A DNA stretch of 46,320 nucleotides from Candidatus Omnitrophota bacterium (GCA_020057115.1 JAGVGJ010000007.1:1-46320), one strand, 5' to 3'. Positions 1 through 8,310 are shown, counted from the stretch's first letter. Translations and numbers: made by a program. Notes: generated by a model from the letters alone, not told the origin.

Positions 1-163
1 GAAGGCCGCAATCTTTCAACGAAGATTGCGGCCTTCCGAGCGAGCTTTCCTCTGGAAAGTGAGCGTTCGCGCAAGGACACCCCACCCGAAGAGGGCACAC
101 GAAAGGGGCGCTCCAGAAGGGCCGCCTGGTTGCGGAAGTAGAAAGATGGAGCAGCTTTTTATG
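1..163 (+). other. Chain of stable hairpins, possible 3' part of a structured RNA
   Basis: No gene is visible here. Positions 1-15 and 22-36 form a perfect 15-bp stem with a 6-base loop. Positions 37-42 pair with 64-69, and 44-50 with 54-60. A nested CCCC/CCC...GGG/GGGG structure follows at about 80-108. A GCTCCA/TGGAGC stem at about 110-152 encloses a CCGC/GCGG hairpin. It ends in a run of five T at 156-160, then an AT-rich stretch. Back-to-back helices ending in a T run fit the 3' end of a structured RNA or of an upstream transcript. I compared it from memory with RNase P RNA, tmRNA, SRP RNA and tRNA 3' ends and saw no match. The left part is cut by the window edge. Confidence 0.35.
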
Positions 164-192
164 TTTTAATTTTGCGATAATTGATATATAAT
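164..192 (+). promoter_or_regulatory. Probable sigma70 promoter for the first gene
   Basis: A perfect TATAAT lies at 187-192. The -35 box at the 17-bp spacing (164-169, TTTTAA) is weak. Transcription would begin near 199. A TTG start at 192 would therefore lie inside the -10 box and not be transcribed, which favours ATG 222 as the start. Confidence 0.5.
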
Positions 193-221
193 TGCATGTA
201 AACAAACAGAAAGGCAGTAGA

Positions 222-890
222 ATGACGAGTTTAAAGACAAAATCCCTTGAGAAGATCGAGGGGAAGATGGTGGGTATTGACGAAGAATCTATACGCTATA
301 AAGTCCTTTTGAATGCGAAGAATTTCAAGACATCATGGATAGAGCTCGGGCAGTCGCTCTACTCCGTATACAAGGATAAACTCTATAAAGACTGGGAATT
401 CCTGACTTTCGACGCCTATACCGCAAAAGAGATAGGCATCAAGAAGACGACGGCTATGAAGCTCCTTCAGTCATACTATTTTCTGGAAAAAGAGGAGCCG
501 ACGTATCTGATGAAAAGGAAGGAGGCTGCGGAGGCCGATGATGCGGCCACAGTACCTACATACGAAGCGGTGAATGTCCTGCGCGCGGCCAAGAACAAGA
601 AGATCGACGAGGTCGAATACGCGAAGCTGAAGCGGGATGTCCTGGAGAACGGGAAAGACGCCGTCGAGGTCAAGAGAGACCTCTCGACCATCATGAAACA
701 GCGCGAAGAGGATGAACCGGAAGAAGCAAGGCGCAAGAAAAAAGTCCAGACGATAAGAAGGTTCCTCTCCACATTGAAGACATTGAAGCGCGACATAGAG
801 ATGTCGAAGCTCGTCCCCTCTAGCATCATAAAAGAGACATCCGCGCTGATAAACAAGATCGAGCTCGAACTGGGTAGGGAAGAAGAATAA
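222..890 (+). CDS. Hypothetical protein with HTH-like segment and charged C-terminus
   Basis: The product is 222 residues and I do not recognise the family. An alternative TTG start at 192 overlaps the -10 box, so ATG 222 is used; an AAAGG purine run lies just upstream. Residues about 60-85 (TAKEIGIKKTTAMKLLQ) look like a helix-turn-helix. The C-terminal half is Lys/Glu/Arg-rich and probably long helices or coiled coil. There is no signal peptide or membrane segment, so it is likely cytoplasmic. The next gene begins 17 bases downstream behind GGGAGG, so the two are probably co-transcribed. A DNA-binding role is a guess from the HTH-like segment only. Confidence 0.7.
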   Translation: MTSLKTKSLEKIEGKMVGIDEESIRYKVLLNAKNFKTSWIELGQSLYSVYKDKLYKDWEFLTFDAYTAKEIGIKKTTAMKLLQSYYFLEKEEPTYLMKRKEAAEADDAATVPTYEAVNVLRAAKNKKIDEVEYAKLKRDVLENGKDAVEVKRDLSTIMKQREEDEPEEARRKKKVQTIRRFLSTLKTLKRDIEMSKLVPSSIIKETSALINKIELELGREEE

Positions 891-907
891 CCGTTAAGGG
901 AGGCCCC

Positions 908-1624
908 ATGCTGCAGCCCGATATCAGAAAAAGGGTCGATGAGTTCGCAGTCAAATTAAATGCATTATACGGCGAGGGGCTTGTATCCGTCATCCTTTAC
1001 GGGAGCGCAGCATCAGGCGAATACGTAGCGCGCCGCTCGAACATAAATCTTCTCGTCATCCTGAAAGACGCGAGCCTGCGAAATCTCGCGAAGGCGTCTC
1101 CGATCATTAATTCTTTCCGCTTTCGCAACATATCCGCGATATTCATGACCGAGAGCTATATGAGAAGCTCCTGCGACGTATTCCCCATAGAGTTCCTAGA
1201 CATGAAGGAAAATTCCGAGGTAATCTTCGGAAAAGATGCTCTCAAAGAATTGGCGATCCATCCCAAGCACCTGCGTTTCCAGTGCGAGCAAGAGCTCAAA
1301 TCAAAGATAGTCAACCTAAAGAGCGCCTATCTATCGAACATGAGAAGGCGCGGCCTCGAAGAGCTGCTCTTCAAATCTCTCAACTCGACCCTGCACATAA
1401 TGCGGAACATTATACGGTTGAAAGGGGCTGTACCGCCGTACGCTAAAGAGAGCATACTTAAGGCCTTGAGCTCTGAGCTTGGCCTTGACGCGACAGTCCC
1501 AGAGATAATACTGCTAGCCAAAAAGAATAAGCGCAGGCTTTCGCCCAAAGAGATCGAAGAGCTGCTCTTCGATCTCGCAGCCTTTCTGGAGAGGGCGTGC
1601 GATATAGTAGACAGGCTAGAATGA
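908..1624 (+). CDS. Nucleotidyltransferase-fold protein with degenerate active site
   Basis: The product is 238 residues. The N-terminal third has the signature of the polymerase-beta-like nucleotidyltransferase superfamily (NTP_transf_2): a strand ending in LYGSAASGEY at about 31-40, then SNINLLVIL. In active members the GS motif is followed by an Asp-x-Asp metal pair. Here that position reads Asn-Ile-Asn, so both metal-binding acids are replaced and catalysis is doubtful. Residues about 120-238 are helical, like the HEPN-type or substrate domains often joined to these folds. The start follows GGGAGG. The stop overlaps the next ATG in an ATGA. A nucleotide-binding or regulatory role is possible, but the substrate is unknown. 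Confidence 0.75.
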   Translation: MLQPDIRKRVDEFAVKLNALYGEGLVSVILYGSAASGEYVARRSNINLLVILKDASLRNLAKASPIINSFRFRNISAIFMTESYMRSSCDVFPIEFLDMKENSEVIFGKDALKELAIHPKHLRFQCEQELKSKIVNLKSAYLSNMRRRGLEELLFKSLNSTLHIMRNIIRLKGAVPPYAKESILKALSSELGLDATVPEIILLAKKNKRRLSPKEIEELLFDLAAFLERACDIVDRLE

Positions 1625-2547
1625 CCAGGATAGCCTTAATAATATTTGCGGCGCTTTGCGTGTCTCTAGCCGTATCTTGCCCGGCATCCTTCGCTGAGGA
1701 TGTTCCAAGCGCTACGGGATGGGTAAATGATTTCGCGAATGTTATCCCTCAAGAGTATAAGGATAAATTAACATCTCTGATCACTGAGCTGGAAGGAAAA
1801 ACCCGGGCCGAGATAGCTGTAGTTACGATATCTTCGATAGCTCCATACGACGAGAAACAGTACGCCAGGATGCTCTTTGATAAATGGAGGCCGGGCAAAA
1901 AAGGCAAAGACAACGGCGTATTGATCCTCGCAGCCATGAAAGAGCGGCGCTGGAGGATAGAGACCGGATACGGCGTAGAGGGCATCTTATCGGATGGATT
2001 GTGCGGCGAGATAGGCCGAAGCCTGATAGTCCCGAACTTTAAGGCCGGCGATTATGGCAAGGGTCTTTATCTGGCAACGGCGAAGATCGCCGACTTGATA
2101 GCGAAAGATTCGAATGTTGCGATCGATGGCCTTAAAGGCATAGCACTGGACCAGACGGGGGAAGGATCCTTGCCGATCGAAGGCGCAAGCCTCATCGGCA
2201 TATGCATCTTTCTGATGATATTTTTCTTTATCTGGAACCTGCCATGGCCGTTCTTTAAAGGGCTGACTTTTACAGGATTTTTCATGTTCGCAATGTTCGT
2301 GATATCGCCTTATTTAGGACTATCCGTGCTCTCGGGCTATGTATTATCTCTTATTACGCGCTTTTTCTATTGGCGCGGGCTTTCTACGCATAAGCGCGGC
2401 AGTTTCTTCAGCACTCAAACCTTCGGCGGTTGGATAGCAACATCCGGAGGCGGATGGTCATCCGGAGGCAGTGGTGGAGGAGGCTTTGGTGGAGGAGGGT
2501 TCGGCGGTGGTGGAGGAGGTGGAGGCGGAGGTGGAGGAGGGTGGTAA
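1621..2547 (+). CDS. TPM-domain exported membrane protein (YgcG-like)
   Basis: Starting at ATG 1621, which overlaps the previous stop, the protein has 308 residues. It begins with a signal peptide (hydrophobic core about 5-22, cut near SFA-ED). A TPM domain (TLP18.3/Psb32/MOLO-1 family) fills residues about 35-165, with the conserved GVLIL strand, R-x-R-IETGYGVEG and LSDG. Hydrophobic membrane segments lie at about 190-255. The last about 25 residues are almost all Gly with a few Ser, Phe and Trp, as in YgcG-type proteins. TPM proteins are often encoded beside LemA, which is the next gene here. The molecular role of bacterial TPM proteins is poorly known; an envelope role is inferred from topology. 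Confidence 0.88.
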   Translation: MTRIALIIFAALCVSLAVSCPASFAEDVPSATGWVNDFANVIPQEYKDKLTSLITELEGKTRAEIAVVTISSIAPYDEKQYARMLFDKWRPGKKGKDNGVLILAAMKERRWRIETGYGVEGILSDGLCGEIGRSLIVPNFKAGDYGKGLYLATAKIADLIAKDSNVAIDGLKGIALDQTGEGSLPIEGASLIGICIFLMIFFFIWNLPWPFFKGLTFTGFFMFAMFVISPYLGLSVLSGYVLSLITRFFYWRGLSTHKRGSFFSTQTFGGWIATSGGGWSSGGSGGGGFGGGGFGGGGGGGGGGGGGW

Positions 2548-2552
2548 TTTTT

Positions 2553-2594
2553 AGTTCATAGTTCTTAGTGCATAGTTCATAGTCTTTAGATCAT
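2553..2594 (+). repeat. Six tandem 7-bp units, consensus AGTTCAT
   Basis: Between the TPM stop and the LemA ribosome-binding site are six consecutive heptamers: AGTTCAT, AGTTCTT, AGTGCAT, AGTTCAT, AGTCTTT and AGATCAT. The 7-bp phase is exact throughout. Other 7-bp arrays of different sequence occur at 18755-18818 and 22864-22891. Confidence 0.85.
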
Positions 2595-2613
2595 GGAAAT
2601 AAAGGAGGTAGTG

Positions 2614-3171
2614 ATGAAAGGTTTTATATTAGGGATCGTGATAGTGGGTTTGATATTGGGCATGGGCGCAGTATCGACATATAACGGGATAGTCACGATG
2701 CATGAGACTATAACGGCCAAGTGGGCACAGGTGGAGAGCCAGCTCCAGCGCCGCAATGACCTGATCCCGAACCTTGTAAATTCCGTACAGGGCTACGCAG
2801 CTCATGAAAAGACGCTTCTCGAAGATATCACAAAAGCCCGCTCACAGTGGAGCGCGGCAACGACAGTCGATGAAAAGGTAAAGGCGGCCGCTGCCACAGA
2901 TTCGGCTATCTCCAGGCTCCTGCTCGTGGTAGAGAATTATCCGAATCTCAAGGCCGACCAGACATTCTTGAGGTTGATGGACGAGCTCTCCGGAACGGAG
3001 AACAGGATAGCCGTCGAGAGGATGCGTTACAATGAATCTGTCAAAGACTATAATATCGCCGTAAGGCGTTTTCCCGGCAATATATTCGCTTCGATCTTCG
3101 GCTTTAAGCCGGCCACAGAATATTTCAAGGCGGAAGAAGCGGCCAAGAAAGTGCCGGAGGTAAAGTTCTAG
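2614..3171 (+). CDS. lemA: LemA family protein
   Basis: The product is 185 residues, the usual LemA length. ATG 2614 is chosen over ATG 2593 because a strong AAAGGAGG lies six to eight bases before it and the hydrophobic N-terminus then starts correctly. One membrane segment covers residues about 3-22. The conserved LemA core follows: YNGIVTMHETITAKWAQVE, then QLQRRNDLIPNLVNSV, then YPNLKADQTFLRLMDELSGTENRIAVER and the YN..V..YN..RRFPGN segment. LemA proteins are anchored helical bundles of unknown biochemical function. The gene sits directly after a TPM-domain gene, a common partner. Confidence 0.95.
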   Translation: MKGFILGIVIVGLILGMGAVSTYNGIVTMHETITAKWAQVESQLQRRNDLIPNLVNSVQGYAAHEKTLLEDITKARSQWSAATTVDEKVKAAAATDSAISRLLLVVENYPNLKADQTFLRLMDELSGTENRIAVERMRYNESVKDYNIAVRRFPGNIFASIFGFKPATEYFKAEEAAKKVPEVKF

Positions 3172-3173
3172 TA

Positions 3174-3611
3174 ATGAGACTTATGTCTTTTGCGTTTTCG
3201 ATAATATTTCTATGTTCCTGCGGCACTCTTTATGCGGAGGAGGCGAAGCCTCCGCAGGAGCCTATTCCTCCGGTCAACATAGAGAAGACCAAAGAGCCTG
3301 AAGCGACGGGGGAAGCAGCGCCGAGAGAGGCCGAGCCCGAGACCGGCGCCGTGGATACCCGAGCGCAAGGGACATCCGACAAGATGGGCAAGCCCATGAC
3401 GCCCAAGAAGCTCGAGATGGATACCAACTATGACGGCAGGGTCGACCGCATAGAGATATACGACTCCGAGGGAAGCATCCAGAGGCTCGACCTGGATACG
3501 AACGGTGACGGAAATTTTGACGAGTGGATGATATTTGAGAATGGCAAGCCGAGGATGAAGGGGAAGGATCGGAACGAGGACGGAAGAACAGATACCTGGA
3601 TCGAATATTAG
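3174..3611 (+). CDS. Small exported protein with EF-hand-like Asp repeats
   Basis: The product is 145 residues with a signal peptide ending at about LYA-EE (residue 21). A Pro/Glu/Ala-rich linker runs from about 22 to 80. The C-terminal third has three loops rich in Asp and Gly at regular spacing: DTNYDGRVDRIE, DTNGDGNFDEW and DRNEDGRTDTW. These resemble the DxDxDG calcium-binding loops of EF-hand or thrombospondin-type-3 repeats. Calcium binding is inferred from the loops; the overall family is not recognised. The gene starts two bases after lemA, so it is probably translated with it. Confidence 0.75.
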   Translation: MRLMSFAFSIIFLCSCGTLYAEEAKPPQEPIPPVNIEKTKEPEATGEAAPREAEPETGAVDTRAQGTSDKMGKPMTPKKLEMDTNYDGRVDRIEIYDSEGSIQRLDLDTNGDGNFDEWMIFENGKPRMKGKDRNEDGRTDTWIEY

Positions 3612-3620
3612 GCGGCTAAA

Positions 3621-3851
3621 ATGGCGCAAGACAAATGGTATTTTAAACCTTGGGTGATATTAATAGCGATACTTCTTGCGGGGCCGCTGGCCCTGCCTCT
3701 GGTCTGGAAGAACCCTTCGTTCTCCAGGACCGTAAAAATGATATTGACGGTCCTGGTGATCGCGGCAACGCTCTGGTTCCTTATGGCGGCTGCCGATATA
3801 TACAAGACGTTCCTCGCGGAAATGCGGGAACTCGAAAAGGTGTTAAAGTAA
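3621..3851 (+). CDS. Small two-helix membrane protein
   Basis: The product is 76 residues with two predicted membrane helices, about 10-28 and 37-56, and a short charged C-terminus (ELEKVLK). It follows the previous gene by nine bases, and the next gene starts one base after its stop, so it is inside the operon. I do not recognise a named family. The opposite-strand and alternative-frame ORFs over it have no such clean features. Confidence 0.7.
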   Translation: MAQDKWYFKPWVILIAILLAGPLALPLVWKNPSFSRTVKMILTVLVIAATLWFLMAAADIYKTFLAEMRELEKVLK

Positions 3852-3852
3852 T

Positions 3853-5883
3853 ATGACCGAACTCATAGCGCATTTAAACCCGTCGCAGCTTGCAGCCGTT
3901 ACGACTACCGAAGGCCCGCTTCTGGTCATAGCCGGAGCCGGTTCCGGAAAGACGCGCGTAATAGAATACAGGGTGCTCCACCTTGTGAAGAAGAACATCC
4001 CTCCAGAATCCATACTCTTATTGACATTCACAAGAAGAGCGGCCCGAGAGATGCTCTCCCGCGCCGAGAAGCATGATTCACGATGCAAATACATAGACGG
4101 CGGCACATTCCATTCCTTCGCTTTCAAGGTCCTGAAAAGATATTCCAAGAAACTGGGCTTCTCCGATTCCTTCTCGATCCTGGACGAGTCCGATTCCGAA
4201 GAGGCGGTCCAGAGGTGCCTGTATCGCGTAGGCGGCCCGGAAAGGGACAAGCGTTTCCCGAAGAAATCGACTCTCAAGAACGTCATAAGCGCGTCCATTA
4301 ACAAGGCGCGATCGATAGAGGACATACTCGATAAAGAGTATCCCCATTTCCTGGAATATTCGTCCATCATCGAGAAAGTCAGAAAGGAATATGCCGCCTA
4401 CAAAATAAGCAAGAACTACTTGGACTATGACGACCTTCTGGTGTATCTGAAAATGCTCCTTGAGAAGGAGGATGTCAGGCGCGCCCTCTCGCAGAAGTAC
4501 AAATATATAATGGTGGATGAGTATCAGGATACGAATAAACTCCAGGGAGACATATCGTACCTATTGGCGAAAGACCACGAGAACATAATGATCGTCGGAG
4601 ATGACGCGCAGTCCATATACGGCTTTCGCGGTTCATCGCACGAGAACATAATGGCATTCCCGAAGAGGTTCAAGGACTGCAGGATAATAAAGCTTGAGGA
4701 GAACTATCGGAGCGTCCAGCCGATCCTCGACATGGCGAACGCAGTCCTCGAGAACATGACCAACCGCTACTCCAAGTGCCTGGCATCCGTAAGGAAGGAT
4801 GCTGCCGTAGACCGGCCAAAACTCCTGTTCTTTAAGGATGTCTACCAGGAGGCGGAATCGATAGCTGAGATGATAATCGAGCTGCGCGACGAGGGCGAGG
4901 ACCTGGCCGACATAGCGGTCCTGTTCCGTTCGGCCTATGTCTCGATACCGCTGCAGGCCGAGCTCTCGAAACGCAACATCCCTTACCAGGTATTCGGAGG
5001 GCTCAAGTTTTACGAGACGGCGCACGTAAAAGACTTGATATCCCACCTTAAGGTCATATTGAACCCTAAAGACGAGCTTGCATGGAACAGGGTCCTTGCG
5101 CTGATAGAGGGGATAGGCCCCAAGAATGCCGACCGCCTGACCGAAGAGATAATATCGTCGGTATCCGTCGATGCGGCGGTGCGGGATGTCTTCACAAAAT
5201 ACGAAACCGGGCCTAAATTCGGGAAACACTTAAAAAGGCTCGGGTCTTTTCTCATGTCCGCGACAGCTCACAAGCTAAAGCCCGGCGCGCTATACGGCAT
5301 TGCGCTCGACCATTATACGCCCATGATGAAGGATAAGTTCGACGACTGGCACTTAAGGACCAATGACCTTGAAGCATTAAGGCAGATCTCGGAAAAATAC
5401 GACTCGCTCGAAGACCTGCTGGCGGACTTCTCTATTGAGCCGCCCGAGCGCGCGGTGATGGGCATAGACCCGGGATCCCCTGATGACGAAAGGCCGATCA
5501 CGCTCTCCACGATACATTCGGCAAAGGGCCTTGAGTGGAAGAACGTATTCCTGATGGGCCTCGTAGACGGGCTTCTTCCTATAAGTTTCGCGCTCAACTA
5601 TGACGATGAGATAGAGGAAGAGTCGCGCCTCTTCTACGTGGCGATAACAAGAGCTAAGGACAAGCTCGTGCTGTCGCTGCACCACGAGGGCAACAGGGGC
5701 GGCATAAACCAGTTCAATAAGATATCCAGGTTCGTCGACCAGCCGAATGTCCTGTCTGCGATCGACCAGAGCGTGGTCCTTAACGAAGAGTCCGGCCGCC
5801 GCCATGTCGATGACGACAGTCGCGAGGTCCAGCTTTACGACAAGGACACCCTGCTCGAAAATATAATAGATTCATGGGAATAG
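3853..5883 (+). CDS. UvrD/PcrA-type superfamily 1A DNA helicase
   Basis: The product is 676 residues, slightly shorter than typical UvrD or PcrA. It unwinds DNA 3' to 5' with ATP in repair or replication restart. All SF1A motifs are present in order: Q motif near LNPSQLAAV, Walker A AGAGSGKT (about 26-33), Walker B VDEYQDTN (about 220), GDDAQSIYGFRG (about 250), EENYRS (about 285), IHSAKGLEW (about 553) and LFYVAITRAKD (about 593). There is no C-terminal nuclease, unlike the second helicase at 33983-37081. The start is one base after the preceding stop. Whether it is UvrD, PcrA or Rep cannot be told from motifs alone. Confidence 0.93.
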   Translation: MTELIAHLNPSQLAAVTTTEGPLLVIAGAGSGKTRVIEYRVLHLVKKNIPPESILLLTFTRRAAREMLSRAEKHDSRCKYIDGGTFHSFAFKVLKRYSKKLGFSDSFSILDESDSEEAVQRCLYRVGGPERDKRFPKKSTLKNVISASINKARSIEDILDKEYPHFLEYSSIIEKVRKEYAAYKISKNYLDYDDLLVYLKMLLEKEDVRRALSQKYKYIMVDEYQDTNKLQGDISYLLAKDHENIMIVGDDAQSIYGFRGSSHENIMAFPKRFKDCRIIKLEENYRSVQPILDMANAVLENMTNRYSKCLASVRKDAAVDRPKLLFFKDVYQEAESIAEMIIELRDEGEDLADIAVLFRSAYVSIPLQAELSKRNIPYQVFGGLKFYETAHVKDLISHLKVILNPKDELAWNRVLALIEGIGPKNADRLTEEIISSVSVDAAVRDVFTKYETGPKFGKHLKRLGSFLMSATAHKLKPGALYGIALDHYTPMMKDKFDDWHLRTNDLEALRQISEKYDSLEDLLADFSIEPPERAVMGIDPGSPDDERPITLSTIHSAKGLEWKNVFLMGLVDGLLPISFALNYDDEIEEESRLFYVAITRAKDKLVLSLHHEGNRGGINQFNKISRFVDQPNVLSAIDQSVVLNEESGRRHVDDDSREVQLYDKDTLLENIIDSWE

Positions 5884-5918
5884 GGTGTGTTAAAATGATC
5901 GGAATACGGGAGAATCAC

Positions 5919-6314
5919 ATGAAAAAGATCTTTGGAGCGGTGGTCTCAGGCGTTTTTCTATTTACCTCTCTATCCTTCGCCCAAACGGCTTCAGACACAA
6001 AAGTTTTCAACGGCGACAACTGGCTCAGCATGTCGAAAAGGGACAGGGTCGCGGTGATAAAATCTTTTGTCAGCTCTGCCTCAAAGAAAGGCATAACAAT
6101 AAAGAAGAGCGCCGTCTTCTACGCGAGGAAGCTGGACAATCTCTATTCAAAAGAGGATGCCAGGAAAGAGCAGGTCGCCAACACCTTAAAGACATTCATG
6201 ATAATGGAATACGACTGGGCTGAACCCGGGATAAGCAAGGAAGAGAACGCGAAGAAGTGGCTTGGCGATGACCTCTACAAGAAGAATAAAGAGAGGATCG
6301 CCTCTAAAAGGTAG
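5919..6314 (+). CDS. Small exported protein of unknown function
   Basis: From ATG 5919 the product is 131 residues and begins with a clear signal peptide (MKKIF, hydrophobic core, cut near SFA-QT). The in-frame ATG 5874 would place 15 extra residues before the signal and overlap the helicase gene, so it is rejected; GGGAG precedes 5919. The mature part is basic and mostly helical. It is a periplasmic candidate and the family is not recognised. An extended -10-like TGTTAAAAT at 5888-5896 could drive it, but no good -35 is present. Confidence 0.7.
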   Translation: MKKIFGAVVSGVFLFTSLSFAQTASDTKVFNGDNWLSMSKRDRVAVIKSFVSSASKKGITIKKSAVFYARKLDNLYSKEDARKEQVANTLKTFMIMEYDWAEPGISKEENAKKWLGDDLYKKNKERIASKR

Positions 6315-6319
6315 AAGAG

Positions 6320-7504
6320 ATGACGACCAGCGTAAAGAGGGTATTCATAGTTTCAAGCGACAAGAACCTGCGCGAAGTCCTGAACTTCTGCTTCGACGGC
6401 TGGGGCTATGAAGTCACCCTGCGGGAGTCGATGTCGGAAGGCATCACCCAGATAAAGAAGATCTCTCCCGATACCATTATTATCGACATACATTCCGCCA
6501 ACAAGGCTAACCTCGATATCTGCCGGCTCTTAAAAGAGGATTTCATCACGGCATCCATCCCGGTCATAGCGCTCATAAACAAGCGCCAGCTCAAGACCCA
6601 GTTATTGAACCTGAAGCAGGGGGTGGATGATTATCTGATAAAACCTCCCGATCCCCTCGACCTCCGGGTGCGGGTCGAGATGGCGATGAGGAGATCGCAG
6701 TATAATTTTTACGCAAGCCCATTAACGGGCCTGCCGAGCGGCCGCACGATCGAAGAGTCGCTCAAGGAGAGAATAAAGAAGGGCGAGCCATTTTCTTTTG
6801 GCTATATCGACATAGACAGCTTTAAATATTTCAATGACGTGTACGGCTATTTAAAGGGCGACAGGGCCATAATGCAGACGGCGTATCTTCTCTATACTGT
6901 AATCCAGCGCCACGGGAACAAGGATGATTTCATGGGGCACATCGGAGGCGATGACTTCGTCTTCATAACGACCCCCGACAGATACCGCACGATATGCAAG
7001 AATTTCGTAGAGCTGTTCGACAAGGTCATGCCTTTCCATTATTCCGACAAGGACCGGGACGCGGGGTATATAGTCGCGCGGGACAGGAACAAGAACGTGA
7101 AGAACGTGCCATTGATGAGCGTATCGATAGCGGTAGTCACCTCGGACGCCGTCTCCCAGTTCAGGAATACGATCGAGATAAACGAGAAGGTAGCGGAAGT
7201 GAAGAGATACCTTAAGACATTCCCGGGGAGCAAATTCATGGAGGATAGGCGCAACCGTAAAGGCGATAAGGCCTTATTAAGCCCCGAGATGCACAAGCCG
7301 GAAAGCCCGGCACCTTCCTATAAGCCGCTCGGCCATATCCTGGTCGAAAAGCATCTTATAACATCCGAGAAGCTGGACGAGGCGCTCTGCCTGCACTGGA
7401 GGCGCGGGATAATGTTCGGCGAGATACTCCAGGAGCTGGGCTATGTCAAGAAGGAAGACCTTGAGAAGGCCATGAAAGAGGCGGAGATCCCATTATGCCA
7501 ATAG
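6320..7504 (+). CDS. Response regulator with GGDEF-type domain and MshEN-like tail
   Basis: The product is 394 residues. Residues about 1-125 form a receiver domain: phosphoacceptor Asp in TIIIDIHSA (about 55) and the conserved Lys in LIKPPDPLD. Residues about 130-290 are GGDEF-like, with FGYIDIDSFKYFND and the signature as GGDDF (about 209-213), so Glu of the canonical motif is Asp. Residues about 335-394 (LGHILVEKHLITSEKL through EILQELGYVKKEDLE) resemble one half of a MshEN/type II secretion ATPase N-terminal domain, a module known in other proteins to bind c-di-GMP. A phosphorylation-controlled c-di-GMP maker or sensor is likely; activity with GGDDF is uncertain. Confidence 0.85.
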   Translation: MTTSVKRVFIVSSDKNLREVLNFCFDGWGYEVTLRESMSEGITQIKKISPDTIIIDIHSANKANLDICRLLKEDFITASIPVIALINKRQLKTQLLNLKQGVDDYLIKPPDPLDLRVRVEMAMRRSQYNFYASPLTGLPSGRTIEESLKERIKKGEPFSFGYIDIDSFKYFNDVYGYLKGDRAIMQTAYLLYTVIQRHGNKDDFMGHIGGDDFVFITTPDRYRTICKNFVELFDKVMPFHYSDKDRDAGYIVARDRNKNVKNVPLMSVSIAVVTSDAVSQFRNTIEINEKVAEVKRYLKTFPGSKFMEDRRNRKGDKALLSPEMHKPESPAPSYKPLGHILVEKHLITSEKLDEALCLHWRRGIMFGEILQELGYVKKEDLEKAMKEAEIPLCQ

Positions 7505-7920
7505 TCATAGACGGATGGAACTTCATAAGGGACAGGCATTCGCCGATAAACGACAGCGGGAACGACTACTTAAAACCGGCGAGGACGCTTGTAAGATACC
7601 TTCAGGATTTTCAGGCCACGCACAATGATCCGATAGTCCTGGTATTCGATTCGAAGCATGAATATCTCGAGATGGATTACAAGAACAGCCCGAAGCTTAC
7701 TATAGTCCCGGCGAGGGATGCCGACGACTATATAAAACGCTATATCGACAATGTGCCCGAGAGACAGAGGCGCAATGTGCGCGTAGTATCTTCCGATAAC
7801 GACGTATTTTATTACGCGAAGAGCTCATACGCGACGCCTCTTAAATGCGCCGAGTTCTGGGGCAAGCTATGCCCGTCTCAGGACGAAACCGAAGAGATGG
7901 AGGATAAATGTATCGCGTAG
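7495..7920 (+). CDS. NYN/YacP-like PIN-fold RNase family protein
   Basis: The product is 141 residues. The N-terminus MPIVIDGWNFI and the later VLVFDSKHEY, DADDYIKRYI and VVSSDNDVFYYA match the NYN (YacP-like) PIN-fold family, in which conserved Asp residues bind metal for RNA cleavage. The conserved Asps are visible at about 5, 52, 77-79 and 103-105. The start overlaps the upstream regulator by ten bases, so translation is probably coupled. YacP members include a ribosome-associated RNase in Bacillus; the target here is unknown. Confidence 0.8.
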   Translation: MPIVIDGWNFIRDRHSPINDSGNDYLKPARTLVRYLQDFQATHNDPIVLVFDSKHEYLEMDYKNSPKLTIVPARDADDYIKRYIDNVPERQRRNVRVVSSDNDVFYYAKSSYATPLKCAEFWGKLCPSQDETEEMEDKCIA

Positions 7921-8291
7921 ATATAGCCAATAGAGGCGACTACAGGTTTGACGTCAGGTCCAAGGATTATGAATTTGTGATCGACGCGAAAGGTAAGGGC
8001 GTCACCCCGCCGGACGCGCTCCTGGCGTCCATAGGCAGCTGCATCGGCGTCTATATAAGGAAGTATGTTGAGGGGACCAGGCTCGATATAAAGGATTTTG
8101 ATATAAGCGTCCAGGCTGAATTCTCTAAAGAAGCGCCTGTCAGGTTTAAAAATATAGAGGTCGCCGTAGACCTTAAGGGCGCTCCGATAGACGAGCGCAG
8201 GAAGGCGGCGCTCCTTGAATTCGTAAAGAACTGCCCGGTGCATAACACTATAAAAAATAACCCTGAAACGGAAATAAGCTTTAAGCTGTAA
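7908..8291 (+). CDS. OsmC/Ohr family protein
   Basis: The product is 127 residues, a normal size for a short OsmC-fold protein. The two redox Cys are in the expected places: LLASIGSCIG (about 46) and EFVKNCPVHNT (about 109). Family members reduce organic hydroperoxides or act on other thiol substrates. The start is preceded by GGAGG and overlaps the NYN gene by 13 bases. The substrate cannot be told from sequence. Confidence 0.9.
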   Translation: MYRVDIANRGDYRFDVRSKDYEFVIDAKGKGVTPPDALLASIGSCIGVYIRKYVEGTRLDIKDFDISVQAEFSKEAPVRFKNIEVAVDLKGAPIDERRKAALLEFVKNCPVHNTIKNNPETEISFKL

Positions 8292-8310
8292 AGAGAAAGG
8301 ATGCATAAGG

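Noticed and set aside
192-221. TTG start adding ten residues to the first gene
   Set aside because: TTG 192 overlaps the TATAAT box and would not be in the mRNA; ATG 222 is preferred.
4633-5229. 198-residue minus-strand ORF
   Set aside because: It lies wholly within the helicase gene on the opposite strand; the helicase motifs are clear in the plus frame.
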